A stretch of DNA of 64,000 nucleotides from CBDCGS01 sp965216915 (GTDB lineage: Bacteria > Pseudomonadota > Alphaproteobacteria > UBA828). The translations under genes were made by a program, and so were the position numbers. A model generated the notes under the pieces. It saw nothing but the letters and a program-made list of their open reading frames with translations. It was not told the origin of the DNA and made no database searches. The stretch covers positions 372,001-436,000 of the forward strand of contig CBDCGS010000005.1 in the NCBI GenBank assembly GCA_965216915.1, written 5' to 3'. Below are positions 36,912-47,866 of the stretch, piece by piece; position 1 is the first letter of the stretch; each line of letters starts with the position of its first letter.

Positions 36912-38165
36912 ATGCTCGCCCACCCCGCGCGGGCCGCCGCGATCGTCGCGTTCGCCGCGACCGCAATGCTCGGCACCACCGGCGGAAAGGCGGACGAAAC
37001 GCTGAAGATCGGCGTGCTGGCCACCCTCGAGGGGCCGTTCGAGCCGCTCGGCCGCGATGCCATCCGCGGCATGTCGCTCGCGCTCGAGGAATTCGACGGC
37101 GAGGCCGGCGATGTCACCATCGAGCCGCTGGTGCGCTCGACCGACGGCTCCGAGGACGGCGTCGTCGCGGCCGCGCGCGATCTGATCAATCAAGGCGCCC
37201 ATGTGCTGATCGGCCCCCTGACCGGGCGCGAAAGCCTCGCCATGCGCGAGTTCGCGAAACGCGTCTCGGAGGTCACGATCATCAACGGCGCCTCCGCGGC
37301 GCAGGATGCGACACTGCGCGAGCCGGCGGCCAATTTCTTCCGCTTCAACGCCGACGCGGTGCAGTGGGTGGCCGGCCTCGGCGCCTACGCGTTCGACAAG
37401 AAGGGCTATCGGCGCGTCGTCGCGATCGCGGAGGACTACTCCTTCCCCTACACCCAGCTCATGGGGTTCATGGTGGAGTATTGCGGGCGGGGCGGGCGCG
37501 TCATCGACAAGCATTGGGTGAGCCACGGCGAGCGCGACTTCGCGCAGCTCGCGACGCGCGTCTCCGAAGCCGAAACCGACGCGCTCTTCGTGGCGCTCGA
37601 CCCCGAGACCGCCGCCGCGTTCCTCACGGCCTATTGGCAGGCGGGCGGGAGCGCGCCGGTGATCGGCGGCTCGACCACGCTCACGGGCGCGGTGCTCAAA
37701 GTGAACGGCGAGATCCGCCCGCTGCTCGACGGCGCGCTCTCGGCCATGCCGGTCGCCGAGGACAGCGACTCACGCCAATGGCAGAGCTTCGTCGCACGCT
37801 ATCGCGCGCGCTATCCGGATGCCGGCGCCCTGCCGAGCATTTTCGCGATCGCCTACTACGTGAACACCAAGGCCGTGCTGCTCGCCCTCGACGACACCGA
37901 TGGCGAGCTGCAATCGGGCCATGTCGAGTTTCGCGAGGCGCTTGCGGAGCTCGAGTTCGAGACGCCCTTCGGGCCGGTCTCGCTCGACGAGAACCGCCAG
38001 GCCATCGCCAACGCCTACATCATCGAGTTCGACGAATCAGCCGACGGCGCGCTCTCGAGCCGCGTGGTCGAGGTCGTCGAAGACGTCGACCAGACCCTCG
38101 GCATGCCGCGCGACGAGTTCCTGGCGCTCGGCCCACCGGGCCGCGACAACCCCGCCTGCCCTTAG
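36912..38165 (+). CDS. Branched-chain-amino-acid-type ABC substrate-binding protein (Peripla_BP_6)
   Basis: The 417-aa product is a periplasmic binding protein with signal peptide MLAHPARAAAIVAFAATAMLGTTGGKADE. The body has the LivJ-type fold: LKIGVLATLEGPFEPLGRDAIRGMSLALEEF, ARDLINQGAHVLIGPLTGRESLAM, VVAIAEDYSFPYTQLMGFM and FAQLATRVSEAETDALFVALDPE. ATG 36912 has CGGAG 10 bases upstream; in-frame ATGs at 36882 or 36843 would give longer leaders. No permease or ATPase genes are adjacent, so it is an orphan binding protein or a sensor component. Divergent from the Tm-1-like operon, 213 bp apart. Confidence 0.88.
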   Translation: MLAHPARAAAIVAFAATAMLGTTGGKADETLKIGVLATLEGPFEPLGRDAIRGMSLALEEFDGEAGDVTIEPLVRSTDGSEDGVVAAARDLINQGAHVLIGPLTGRESLAMREFAKRVSEVTIINGASAAQDATLREPAANFFRFNADAVQWVAGLGAYAFDKKGYRRVVAIAEDYSFPYTQLMGFMVEYCGRGGRVIDKHWVSHGERDFAQLATRVSEAETDALFVALDPETAAAFLTAYWQAGGSAPVIGGSTTLTGAVLKVNGEIRPLLDGALSAMPVAEDSDSRQWQSFVARYRARYPDAGALPSIFAIAYYVNTKAVLLALDDTDGELQSGHVEFREALAELEFETPFGPVSLDENRQAIANAYIIEFDESADGALSSRVVEVVEDVDQTLGMPRDEFLALGPPGRDNPACP

Positions 38166-38175
38166 GACCGCGTGA

Positions 38176-38649
38176 TCACGCCTCCGCCCAGCCGTCGCGA
38201 TGGGCCTCGAACACCTTGACGTCGAACTTGGTGTCCTTGAAGAGCCATTGGCCGTCGACCTTGACGTAGACGTCGTCATAAGTCGCGAAGATCCAACGCG
38301 CCTCCGACTTGCCGTCGTCGTTGTTCACTGTGCAGGGCATCAAGAGCCACCACTGGCCGGTCGCGCGATCGCCGCTCTCGTCGATATCGATGATCTCGTT
38401 CATCGAAAGATGGGCGGCGAAGCTGATCACCTCGCCGACGCCGCGCACCATCTCGCCGAAGGCGGCCGCGCTCTCGTGCCGGCCGAAGGCCTTGCCGCCG
38501 TCCCAGACGGCGTCGGGCGTGAGCAGCGTGACGATGCCGTCGGCGTCGTAGCCGTCGTCCGCATAGGCCATGTAGCGGTGCTTGAGCTGGCGGATCGCTT
38601 CGATGTCCTCGAGGCGCCGCATGCGCTGTTCCAGAGTCCGTTCGCTCAT
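38176..38649 (-). CDS. NTF2-like (SnoaL_4) protein, copy 2 of a tandem pair
   Basis: The 157-aa protein has an NTF2-like cone fold: MRRLEDIEAIRQLKHRYMAYADDGYDADGIVTLLTPDAVWDGG, then SFAAHLSMNEIIDIDESGDRATGQWWLLMPC. It ends in DGQWLFKDTKFDVKVFEAHRDGWAEA. The D..DYD and H..H patterns resemble dehydratase/dehydrochlorinase-type members (scytalone dehydratase, LinA). GGAGG lies 7 bases before ATG 38649, just 2 bp after the stop of its paralogue. The same ending HxxGWAE in both genes marks tandem duplication. The substrate is unknown. Confidence 0.88.
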   Translation of the reverse strand: MSERTLEQRMRRLEDIEAIRQLKHRYMAYADDGYDADGIVTLLTPDAVWDGGKAFGRHESAAAFGEMVRGVGEVISFAAHLSMNEIIDIDESGDRATGQWWLLMPCTVNNDDGKSEARWIFATYDDVYVKVDGQWLFKDTKFDVKVFEAHRDGWAEA

Positions 38650-38651
38650 GA

Positions 38652-39113
38652 TCAAACCTCCGCCCAGCCGCCCGCGTGCGGCGCGACGAAATGGGTGTCG
38701 ATGGTCAGGCGTTCGAAGAGCCAGGTGCCGCCTCGGCGCACATAGCGATCGTCATATTCGCCGAGCAGCCAGCTCGCCGCCCGTTTGCCGCCCTCGCCGA
38801 CGATGGTCGCGGGCATGATGATCCACCAGGCGGCGCGCGCGCGATCGCCCTCGACGGTGATGCGCTCGTTGAGCACGAGGTGCGCCGAGAACACGATCCG
38901 GCTCGAGACCGCGCTGAAATGCGCCTTGATCGCGGCGTGTCCCTCGTGGCGCCCGAAATGTGCGCCGCCGTCCCACACACCGTCCTCGACGAAGAGGGAG
39001 GCGATGCCCTCCGGATCGTAGCTGTCGTCGCAATAGGCGCAGTACTGGTGTTTGAGCTTCTTGATGGCCTCGATCGATTCCATGCGGTCGAGGCGGGCTT
39101 CGAGGTCGGTCAT
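38652..39113 (-). CDS. NTF2-like (SnoaL_4) protein, copy 1 of a tandem pair
   Basis: The 153-aa paralogue of the next gene reads LDRMESIEAIKKLKHQYCAYCDDSYDPEGIASLFVEDGVWDGGAHFGRHEGHAAI, then FSAHLVLNERITVEGDRARAAWWIIMPATI, and ends FVAPHAGGWAEV. The two align along their full length (DGxWDGG, FGRHE, SAHLxxNE, ARW/ASW). Such pairs may form hetero-oligomers. It is 19 bp downstream of the four-Cys protein gene and thus in a three-gene operon. Confidence 0.88.
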   Translation of the reverse strand: MTDLEARLDRMESIEAIKKLKHQYCAYCDDSYDPEGIASLFVEDGVWDGGAHFGRHEGHAAIKAHFSAVSSRIVFSAHLVLNERITVEGDRARAAWWIIMPATIVGEGGKRAASWLLGEYDDRYVRRGGTWLFERLTIDTHFVAPHAGGWAEV

Positions 39114-39132
39114 GGCTTCCGCTCCCTCTCGC

Positions 39133-39894
39133 TCACGACGCAGCCGCCGTCTCGTCGAAGCTCTGCGGCTTCTTCTTGCCGACGCGCGTCCAGTATTCCT
39201 CGGGGATCAGCTCGGGCTTCTTGTAGAAGTGCCAGCGGCAGGGGCGCGCGTGATCGGGGTCGAAGTCGGTGACCCAGAGCGGCGCGCCGCCCCACTCGAT
39301 CGGCATGATCTCGTTGACCGCGCAATGGGCGCAGTAATAGGGCAGGTCCTTGCGGCCCCAGCTCCAATGATGTGCCTCCTTGGTCTTGCCGAAATTGTAG
39401 GGCGGGTCGAGGCGGGACGGCGTGCCATCCACCGGATCGCCGCGGCGCATGCGCCCGCCGCTGCCGCAGGGGTCCATCACGATGGTGTAGCGCTCAGCGT
39501 CCTGGGTGACGGTGATCGCGCCGTCCTGCTTCGGGCCGCAGCGGTGGGCGCGCATCATCTCGGCCGTGAGCGCCACCTGGCGCGCGACCGGCATGCGGCG
39601 GAACACCTTCCAGGTGCGCTTGAGCATCCAGGTCTCCTGGGTCGCGCGCAGCATGGCGTAGACCTCGGGCTCGCCGAACCTGTCCGCGATCTTGGTGAGC
39701 ATGTCCCACATCCAATCGCAGTAGAGGTCGTGCAGCACCTTCCACTCGTGCACGAGGTTGCGCGCGAGCGCCTTCGCCTCGTCGTGGCGCCCGGCATCGA
39801 TCGCGTCCGCGATCACCTCGCCGGTCGGCCGCCCGATCTCCGCGACGTCGTCCTCGCGCAGCAACCGGCCCGAGAAATCACTCAGCTTCAGCAT
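39133..39894 (-). CDS. Protein of unknown function with four-Cys motif
   Basis: The 253-aa protein is not recognised. Its first half is helical (KALARNLVHEWKVLHDLYCDWMWDMLTKIADRFG). The second half has a Cys set C143 (VMDPCGSGGRM), C188/C191 (YYCAHC) and C219 (RPCRWHFYKK), plus neighbouring His residues, that could bind zinc or an Fe-S cluster. The close pattern CGSGG...CxxC...CxWHFYK looks conserved rather than random. It leads an operon with two NTF2-like proteins, implying a role in a small-molecule conversion. There is no signal peptide or membrane helix. Confidence 0.75.
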   Translation of the reverse strand: MLKLSDFSGRLLREDDVAEIGRPTGEVIADAIDAGRHDEAKALARNLVHEWKVLHDLYCDWMWDMLTKIADRFGEPEVYAMLRATQETWMLKRTWKVFRRMPVARQVALTAEMMRAHRCGPKQDGAITVTQDAERYTIVMDPCGSGGRMRRGDPVDGTPSRLDPPYNFGKTKEAHHWSWGRKDLPYYCAHCAVNEIMPIEWGGAPLWVTDFDPDHARPCRWHFYKKPELIPEEYWTRVGKKKPQSFDETAAAS

Positions 39895-40031
39895 GGATGG
39901 TGCCTCCCTCTCCGCTTGGCCCGAGGCTAGCGCAAATCCCGCGCAGGTGGGATCACCTGCGACGACGCTTTTGTGTCGATTGCAATGAGGGAGAGCATGT
40001 CGCGTGCGCGTGCGTGAACGCGAATTGCCCT

Positions 40032-40994
40032 CTAGCGCGCTTCCCCGCGCGACGCATCAACCGCCGCCTGGCGCCGCGCGCCGAGGGTGAGCAGCGCGAG
40101 GCCGGCGAAGAGCAGCGCGACGGCGACCCAGATGAGGCCGCTCAGGCGCTCGTCGAAGATCAGGACGCCCCAGCCGAAGCCGGTGAGCACGATGATGTAG
40201 GCGAACTGCGAGAGGAACACCGGGCCCGCGAGCCGCAGGATCTCGAAGATCAGATACCACGCGGCCGCGGTCAGCAGCGTCGCCCAGAGGACCGCGAGAT
40301 CGCCCTCGAGCACGTCGCCCGGAAACATGTAGGCCTGCCCCGTGCCGAGCATGACCGGCACGAGCACGACGAGCGCGCCGAACTGGATGCCGCAGGCGAA
40401 GGAGACCGATCCGCTGCCCGGCGGGCTCAGGAGCGCCGCGAGCACGTTGAAGCCCGCGAAGCAGAACGGCGCGACGAGCGCGAGCAGGAGCCAGGCGACG
40501 GTCGCGAAGTCCGGCAGGCTCACGCCCGGGACCATCAGAATCAGAATGCCGGCAAGACCGATCAACACGCCGCCCACGCGGAGCGGCTGAAACCGCTCCA
40601 TGCGCACCGCGAGCGCAAGGCCATAGGTGAGCATCGGCGAGAGCACGGTGACCATCGAGACGAGCCCGGCCGGCAGGTTGGGCGCGACATAGGCGAGCAC
40701 CGAGATCGGGAAGGCGATGCCCGTCGCGCCGCCGATCAGATAGATGCGCAGATGCGGCCAGCGGAGCCGCGGCCAGTCGCGCGTGAGCGCGCAGCCGCCG
40801 AGCAGCAGGAGGCCGGCGCCGAGCGTGTGCCAGAAGACGTAGGCGAGCGTCGGCACCCCGTTCGTGGTCGCGATCTTGTTGACCGAGAAGAGGAGGCCGT
40901 AAATTGCACCCGCGACGATCAGATAGAGGAGCGCGCGCGCCCCCGGCCGCAAGCGGGGCCGCGCGGCGGCTCGCGGCGCGCCGGCAGCAGCCAC
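40032..40994 (-). CDS. EamA/DMT-superfamily transporter
   Basis: The 320-aa membrane protein has about ten hydrophobic helices in two repeated EamA halves. The first starts LLYLIVAGAIYGLLFSVNKI and the second begins around VAWLLLALVAPFCFAGFNVL. Each half ends with a typical Pro-rich helix (LSPMLTYGLAL and FLSQFAYIIVLTGFGWGVLIFDE). Members export metabolites or drugs. The start is GTG, 9 bp after the stop of the upstream hypothetical gene, so the two are probably co-transcribed. Confidence 0.9.
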   Translation of the reverse strand: MAAAGAPRAAARPRLRPGARALLYLIVAGAIYGLLFSVNKIATTNGVPTLAYVFWHTLGAGLLLLGGCALTRDWPRLRWPHLRIYLIGGATGIAFPISVLAYVAPNLPAGLVSMVTVLSPMLTYGLALAVRMERFQPLRVGGVLIGLAGILILMVPGVSLPDFATVAWLLLALVAPFCFAGFNVLAALLSPPGSGSVSFACGIQFGALVVLVPVMLGTGQAYMFPGDVLEGDLAVLWATLLTAAAWYLIFEILRLAGPVFLSQFAYIIVLTGFGWGVLIFDERLSGLIWVAVALLFAGLALLTLGARRQAAVDASRGEAR

Positions 40995-41003
40995 GGGGTC
41001 GGC

Positions 41004-41576
41004 TTACCCGCGCAGCCAGGTCTCCGACCAGGCGAGGCAACACGAACTCGACGGATGCCCGGACATCGGCATGTCGTAGGGCGCCCCGGCCGCCGCGCGC
41101 CCGGCCACATCGACGCTCGCACTGCGGCAGGGCGTGAGGCAGCTATAGACGGCCCAGGGGCCGGTCACGTCGTTGTTGGGCGCAACGGCGAGCTGATAGG
41201 GCTCGCCCATGTCGGACCAGCTTAGCGTGATCCGCCCGTCCGGCCCGTCGATGATCTCCCGATAGGTGCCGCCGAACGTGCCCTCGCGCGCGAAGGTGGC
41301 CTCGGCGATGGCCATGGTCGTGTCAGCGAAGGGCGGGTTGAGGATGGTCTCGAGCTCGGCCTGGAGCCAGCGCGCCATGTCGATGTTGTCGGCATAGAGC
41401 TTGACCGCGCCATCGGTCGCATCCGAGCGCAAGAAGAGGCAGGTGCCAGGCCCGCCGGGCGTGATCAGCGCCCGCCAGTGCGCGGCGACGGTGGTCTCTT
41501 CGCCCGCCGGATCGGTCTTCAGCCTGACGAACGAGTTCTCGCCCGTGAAATGAACCTTGTTCGGATCAACCGACAT
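41004..41576 (-). CDS. Conserved-looking protein of unknown function
   Basis: The 190-aa product is not recognised. It reads as a mixed beta protein (VHFTGENSFVRLKTDPAGEETTVAAHWRALI, then GTFGGTYREIIDGPDGRITLSWSDMGEPYQLAV). The C-terminal segment contains four Cys residues in all: YSCLTPC and SSSCCLAW. There is no signal peptide. It is followed after 9 bp by the DMT transporter, so it may handle the transported compound or help regulate it. The ATG start at 41576 follows a G-rich GGGAGAGGG run and is likely correct. Confidence 0.75.
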   Translation of the reverse strand: MSVDPNKVHFTGENSFVRLKTDPAGEETTVAAHWRALITPGGPGTCLFLRSDATDGAVKLYADNIDMARWLQAELETILNPPFADTTMAIAEATFAREGTFGGTYREIIDGPDGRITLSWSDMGEPYQLAVAPNNDVTGPWAVYSCLTPCRSASVDVAGRAAAGAPYDMPMSGHPSSSCCLAWSETWLRG

Positions 41577-41647
41577 CGCGCCCTCTCCCTGATTTGTGTG
41601 GGGGCATTGTGCGCCAGCGGACGCGGATACGCCATGCCGTTGGCACG

Positions 41648-41793
41648 CGTTCAGACCTTCTCAAGGTTGACGCGCGAGACTCGCAATTCGACCTAGTGCC
41701 GGAGCCGTAAGAGATGGATCTGAGGTACGGAATCGCGGGCGCCCTGGTGATCGGCCTCGCGCTCGGCGGCGCGATCCCCTTCGTCTCCGCCGA
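41648..41793 (+). repeat. 146-bp direct repeat, copy 1 (promoter plus signal-peptide region)
   Basis: This segment matches 42413-42558 with two mismatches in 146 bp, at a constant offset of 765 bp and without gaps. It covers 66 bp upstream of the MORN gene start and the first 80 bp of coding sequence. The two genes diverge abruptly after it. Confidence 0.95.
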
Positions 41794-42352
41794 CGGCGCG
41801 TTTCCCTGGTTCGAGAGTGGCGAGTGGTACGATACGAACCAGCCCAACTGCCGAGTGTGGAACCCGAATCCGCACCCAGGTGAGACCGTGGCGTGGACCG
41901 GTGATTGCGTCGACGGCAAGGCGCATGGAGCAGGAACCGCAACCTGGACAATTCCGTTTCCAGGCAATACTCGGCCCGCCGCTATTGAAACGTACCGAGG
42001 ACACTACGCCGCCGGCCGGATGTTTGGGTCAGGCCGCTATATTAACCGACGTGGCGATGTGCTCGAAGGAGAGTGGCAAAACGGCTCGCTCAATGGTCAA
42101 GGCCGCGCTCGAAGCGCAGTAGCCGGCTGGCAATACGAGGGGACCTGGCGCGACGGCGTGTTTCACGGGTTCGGAGCGATCAGGACCGTTGAGGGCATAC
42201 ACTACGAAGGAGAGTGGCGTGACGGTGCGATGCATGGGCGTGGCGTGCTCACCGCACCAAACGGCGCTAAGTATGAGGGTGAATGGCGCGAAGGCGAGCC
42301 GCAAAACGAGGGATTGGTTGGCATTCGCACATTGCGGCGACGTTTGCCGTGA
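41714..42352 (+). CDS. Exported MORN-repeat protein 1
   Basis: The 212-aa protein has a Sec signal (MDLRYGIAGALVIGLALGGAIPFVSA) and a short Cys-bearing N-terminal region (NCRVW...TGDCVDGKAHG). About five MORN repeats follow (YEGTWRDGVFHGFGAIRT, YEGEWRDGAMHGRGVLTAPNG, YEGEWREGEPQNEG). MORN units form a beta-strip that binds lipids or proteins. The last repeat is cut short and followed by an odd basic tail (LVGIRTLRRRLP), suggesting a decayed C terminus. Its body is less GC-rich than its neighbour's. Tandem paralogue follows. Confidence 0.88.
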   Translation: MDLRYGIAGALVIGLALGGAIPFVSADGAFPWFESGEWYDTNQPNCRVWNPNPHPGETVAWTGDCVDGKAHGAGTATWTIPFPGNTRPAAIETYRGHYAAGRMFGSGRYINRRGDVLEGEWQNGSLNGQGRARSAVAGWQYEGTWRDGVFHGFGAIRTVEGIHYEGEWRDGAMHGRGVLTAPNGAKYEGEWREGEPQNEGLVGIRTLRRRLP

Positions 42353-42412
42353 ACGGGACGACCGTGTCCGGTACCGAATTTCGTACTGGGCGCAAACGTA
42401 CAGTGCGCCCAC

Positions 42413-42558
42413 CGTTCAGATCTTCTCAAGGTTGACGCGAGAGACTCGCAATTCGACCTAGTGCCGGAGCCGTAAGAGATGGATCTGAGGTACGGAATCG
42501 CGGGCGCCCTGGTGATCGGCCTCGCGCTCGGCGGCGCGATCCCCTTCGTCTCCGCCGA
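42413..42558 (+). repeat. 146-bp direct repeat, copy 2 (promoter plus signal-peptide region)
   Basis: Second copy of the repeat at 41648-41793 (two mismatches). It again spans the upstream region and the first 26 codons of the following MORN gene. Confidence 0.95.
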
Positions 42559-43195
42559 GATCACGCAACACCCTGAGCCGGAACCGGAACGCGGCGCATG
42601 GCGCGACACCGACCGTGCCGATTGTCAGGTCTGGAACCCGGAGCAGCAGCCCCGCGAGGCCCTTCAGTGGGACGGCGCCTGCGTCGACGGCAAGGTGCAT
42701 GGCGAGGGCGTCCTCACGTGGACGGTCATGCCTCCGGCGATCGGCGCGGTGCTCGCCAAGGAGACCTTTTTCGGCCATTTCGAGGAAGGCCGCCGGAAGG
42801 GATGGGGAAGCTACAAGGACTATCTCGGCAACCTCTACGAGGGCGAATGGCGCGGCAGCACGCTCAACGGGCCGGGCCAGGCCTGGGGCGTGGCCGGCTG
42901 GCAATATGAGGGAAACTGGCGCGACAGCCTCTTCGATGGCTACGGAGTCCTCCACATGGTCGATGAGTCGACCTACCGCGGAGAGTGGCGCCTCGGCATG
43001 ATGCACGGTCAGGGCATGTGGTCGACGGGCGACCGGCGTATGTACGAAGGGGAATGGCGCGACGGTCGCCCCCACGGCGAGGGCATGCTGATGGACCGCG
43101 CGGTCAAGTTGCATGGCGAATGGCAGAATGGCTGCCTCGACGCGGGAGAGATCATCGGCTTCGTCGGCAAATCCGCCGAGGAATGCGGTTCTTGA
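42479..43195 (+). CDS. Exported MORN-repeat protein 2
   Basis: The 238-aa paralogue has the same 26-residue signal peptide as copy 1, then a diverged body. It keeps the Cys pair (DCQVWNP...DGACVDGKVHGEG) and about five MORN repeats (YEGEWRGSTLNGPGQAW, YEGNWRDSLFDGYGVLHM, YRGEWRLGMMHGQGMWS, YEGEWRDGRPHGEGMLM). A C-terminal LHGEWQNGCLDAGEIIGF closes the protein and looks complete. Periplasmic or surface location is expected. Function unknown. Confidence 0.9.
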   Translation: MDLRYGIAGALVIGLALGGAIPFVSAEITQHPEPEPERGAWRDTDRADCQVWNPEQQPREALQWDGACVDGKVHGEGVLTWTVMPPAIGAVLAKETFFGHFEEGRRKGWGSYKDYLGNLYEGEWRGSTLNGPGQAWGVAGWQYEGNWRDSLFDGYGVLHMVDESTYRGEWRLGMMHGQGMWSTGDRRMYEGEWRDGRPHGEGMLMDRAVKLHGEWQNGCLDAGEIIGFVGKSAEECGS

Positions 43196-43410
43196 GGGGC
43201 CGCAGTTCGTAAGCGTCGTGTATGGGCTCTTCGTCAGGGCCTGCCTACCAATACAGGCGGACTCCTCGCCGACTGAGACCCCCCTCACCCTCCCTTGACG
43301 CGCCCCCGCCGCCGCCCCACACTGCGCGCCGTTCCAAATCGGCGAAACCTCTTGCGGGCGAAGCACTTGGCGGGCGCGGGCCGCGCTCCGTGGGTGCGGC
43401 GGGATAGCAG

Positions 43411-45489
<2,079 letters not shown>

Positions 45490-45492
45490 CCC

Positions 45493-47268
45493 ATGGCCAA
45501 CAAGCCGAACGTCCGGGCCGTCGACCCGGTGACCGCCAACGTCATCCAGGGCGCGCTCGAGAACATCGCCGTCGAGATGGGCTGGAAGCTGATGCGCATG
45601 TCGTACTCGTCGATCATCCGCGAGTCGGAGGATTTCGGCGCCGCGATCATCGACCGCTTCGGCCGCCAGCTCTGCGAATCGATCCAGTCGACGCCGCTGC
45701 AATCGGGCCCGATCCCGGGTTACGTCAAGGGCATCAAGCAGCTCATGGACGAGCGCGGCGAGACGCTCCGCCCGGGCGACGTGATCATCCACAACTCGGC
45801 CTATCACGGCGCCTCGCACGGGCCGGACGTCGCCTTCATCGTGCCCGTCTTCCACGCCGACGAGCTCGTCGGCTACGCCGTGACCACCGCGCACCATCTC
45901 GACATCGGCGCGCTCTCACCCGGCAGCTGCGGCATCGTCGATGCGATGGACGCCTACGCCGAGGGGCTCCAGTTCAAGGCGCTGAAGGCCTACGACCAGG
46001 GCGTGCGCAACGAGGTGCTCTGGCACATCCTGCGCGACAACATCCGCGCCTCGGACCTCGTGGTCGGCGACATGGACGCACAGGTCGCGGCCTGCCGTAT
46101 CGGCGCCGAGCGCTTCCTCGAGCTGATCGAGCGCTATGGGCTCGAGACGGTCGACGCCGCCTCCGAGGAGTTGATGCGCTACTCGGAGCGGCTGATGCGC
46201 CAGGCGATCGAGGCGGTGCCCGATGGCTCCTACGCGGCCGAGGGACACCTCGACGGCTTCGTCGGCGATCCCGACCGCAGCAATTTCAAGATCGCGGTCA
46301 CGGTGACCATCAAAGGCAGCGACATGACGGTCGACCTGACCGGCACCGACCCGCAGTGCGACGACCGGCCGATCAACATGCCCCTCGAGGGCACGGTGGA
46401 TTGCGCGATTTGGCTCACCGTGCGCTCGATCCTGCTGGATAGCGAGAGCTTCGGACACATCCCGCAGAACTCGGGCCTGATCCGCCCGATCACCATCGTC
46501 GCGCCCGAAGGCACGCTCGCCAATCCGCGCTTCCCGGCGCCGACCATCGCGCGCTTCGTCTCGGGCAACATCGTCGCCGACACGCTGATGAAGGCGCTGG
46601 CCCAGGCCGTGCCCGAACAAGTCTCGGCCGGCGTCGGCAACCTCAAGGTGGTCGCCTTCTCCGGCCTCAAGGACGAGCAGCACTGGGTGCATATGGACAT
46701 CCACGAAGGGAGCTATGGCGGGCGCTTCGGCAAGGACGCGATGGACGCCGTCGACACGCTCTACGCCAACACGCGCAACAACCCGATCGAGGATATCGAG
46801 AGCCACCTGCCGCTCAGGATCAGCCGCTACGAGCTTCGCGCCGATGCGAGCGCGCCGGGACGCTGGCGGGGCGGCATCGGCTCGGTGCGCGAGGTCACCT
46901 TCCTTGAGGACAGCTTCATCTCGGTCGAAGGCGACGGCCACGTGTTCATCCCCTGGGGCTTCGAGGGCGGCGCCGAAGGCCAGCCCGCCGCGCTGGTCTA
47001 TCACCAAGCCGACGGCGCTGACCTGCCGCTCCCTTCGATGATGCCGAACCGCGCCGTCAAGGCGGGCGAGCGGCTGACGCTGACCGGCACCTGCGGCGGC
47101 GGCTATGGCGATCCCCACACCCGCTCAGCGGAGGCCGTGCGCGAGGACGTGCGCGACGGCTTCGTCTCGCGTGAAGCCGCGGAGGCCGCCTATGGCGTGG
47201 TCCTCACCGCGGCGGGCGAGATCGACGAAGCGAGCACCGCCGCGCGCCGCGGCGACGGTGGGGAGTGA
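45493..47268 (+). CDS. hyuB: Hydantoinase subunit B
   Basis: The 591-aa partner of HyuA has the family start VDPVTANVIQGALENIAVEMGWKLMRMSYSSIIRESEDFGAAIID. Further HyuB motifs are QSGPIPGYVKGIKQLM, DVIIHNSAYHGASHGPDVAFIVPVF and HHLDIGALSPGS, with metal-binding-like His/Asp. The C-terminal half contains GGRFGKDAMDAVDT and LTGTCGGGYGDP. The A and B subunits form the active hydrolase. There is no transporter gene nearby. Confidence 0.95.
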   Translation: MANKPNVRAVDPVTANVIQGALENIAVEMGWKLMRMSYSSIIRESEDFGAAIIDRFGRQLCESIQSTPLQSGPIPGYVKGIKQLMDERGETLRPGDVIIHNSAYHGASHGPDVAFIVPVFHADELVGYAVTTAHHLDIGALSPGSCGIVDAMDAYAEGLQFKALKAYDQGVRNEVLWHILRDNIRASDLVVGDMDAQVAACRIGAERFLELIERYGLETVDAASEELMRYSERLMRQAIEAVPDGSYAAEGHLDGFVGDPDRSNFKIAVTVTIKGSDMTVDLTGTDPQCDDRPINMPLEGTVDCAIWLTVRSILLDSESFGHIPQNSGLIRPITIVAPEGTLANPRFPAPTIARFVSGNIVADTLMKALAQAVPEQVSAGVGNLKVVAFSGLKDEQHWVHMDIHEGSYGGRFGKDAMDAVDTLYANTRNNPIEDIESHLPLRISRYELRADASAPGRWRGGIGSVREVTFLEDSFISVEGDGHVFIPWGFEGGAEGQPAALVYHQADGADLPLPSMMPNRAVKAGERLTLTGTCGGGYGDPHTRSAEAVREDVRDGFVSREAAEAAYGVVLTAAGEIDEASTAARRGDGGE

Positions 47269-47466
47269 GAGGAACACGGGACGGCGAATAGTTGGGAACT
47301 GGTTTCCCTGACGGATGGGCCATGACGGAAGAGGAACCCGCCGAAGCGGTTCCCCATTTTGTGCTCCCGGATGGCGCTGGCGACGCTTGGCTGCCACCGT
47401 TTCGGCTGTGCTCAGAGAGCAGTCGTGTGAGGCACAGAAGACCCGGCTCGACCCGCAAGAGCAGCA

Positions 47467-47853
47467 TCAACCCATCCGAGTAGTCCAAACTTCGATCCAG
47501 TCGGCGAGTGTGCTTTCAGAGGCCTCGCCGGCAGCCACTGCCATGATCATCGCGACCTCGTCCGGCTCGGGTGGTTCGAATTCGTACCTGTTCTGAAACA
47601 GGAACGCCCGAATGCACATCAGCGCAACACGTTTGTTCCCGTCGACGAACGGGTGGTTCCTCAGAATGCCGTACGCATAGGAAGCCGCGAGCGCGTAGAT
47701 GCCGGGCTCGCTGTAGCGATAGGCGTTTCGCGGCCGTTCGAGCGCGCTTTCCAGCAGCCCGCCATCGCGTAGCCCGGCAGTTCCACCAAACCGCGCGATC
47801 AGCTCGTTGTGGAGCGTTGCGACGAGATCAACCGAAAGCCACGCGGGCTCCAC
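47467..47853 (-). CDS. doc: Doc-type Fic toxin
   Basis: The 128-aa death-on-curing toxin carries the Fic motif HPFVDGNKRVAL (67-78), of Doc form HxFxDxNKR. In Doc this motif phosphorylates EF-Tu and stops translation. N-terminal HNELIARFGGTAGLRDGGLLESALERP is also family-typical. It lies 13 bp downstream of an AbrB-type antitoxin gene on the same strand, the usual order for such modules. The start is GTG. All catalytic residues (His, Asp, Asn, Lys, Arg) are present. Confidence 0.94.
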   Translation of the reverse strand: MEPAWLSVDLVATLHNELIARFGGTAGLRDGGLLESALERPRNAYRYSEPGIYALAASYAYGILRNHPFVDGNKRVALMCIRAFLFQNRYEFEPPEPDEVAMIMAVAAGEASESTLADWIEVWTTRMG

Positions 47854-47866
47854 TTTCCTGGCCCTG

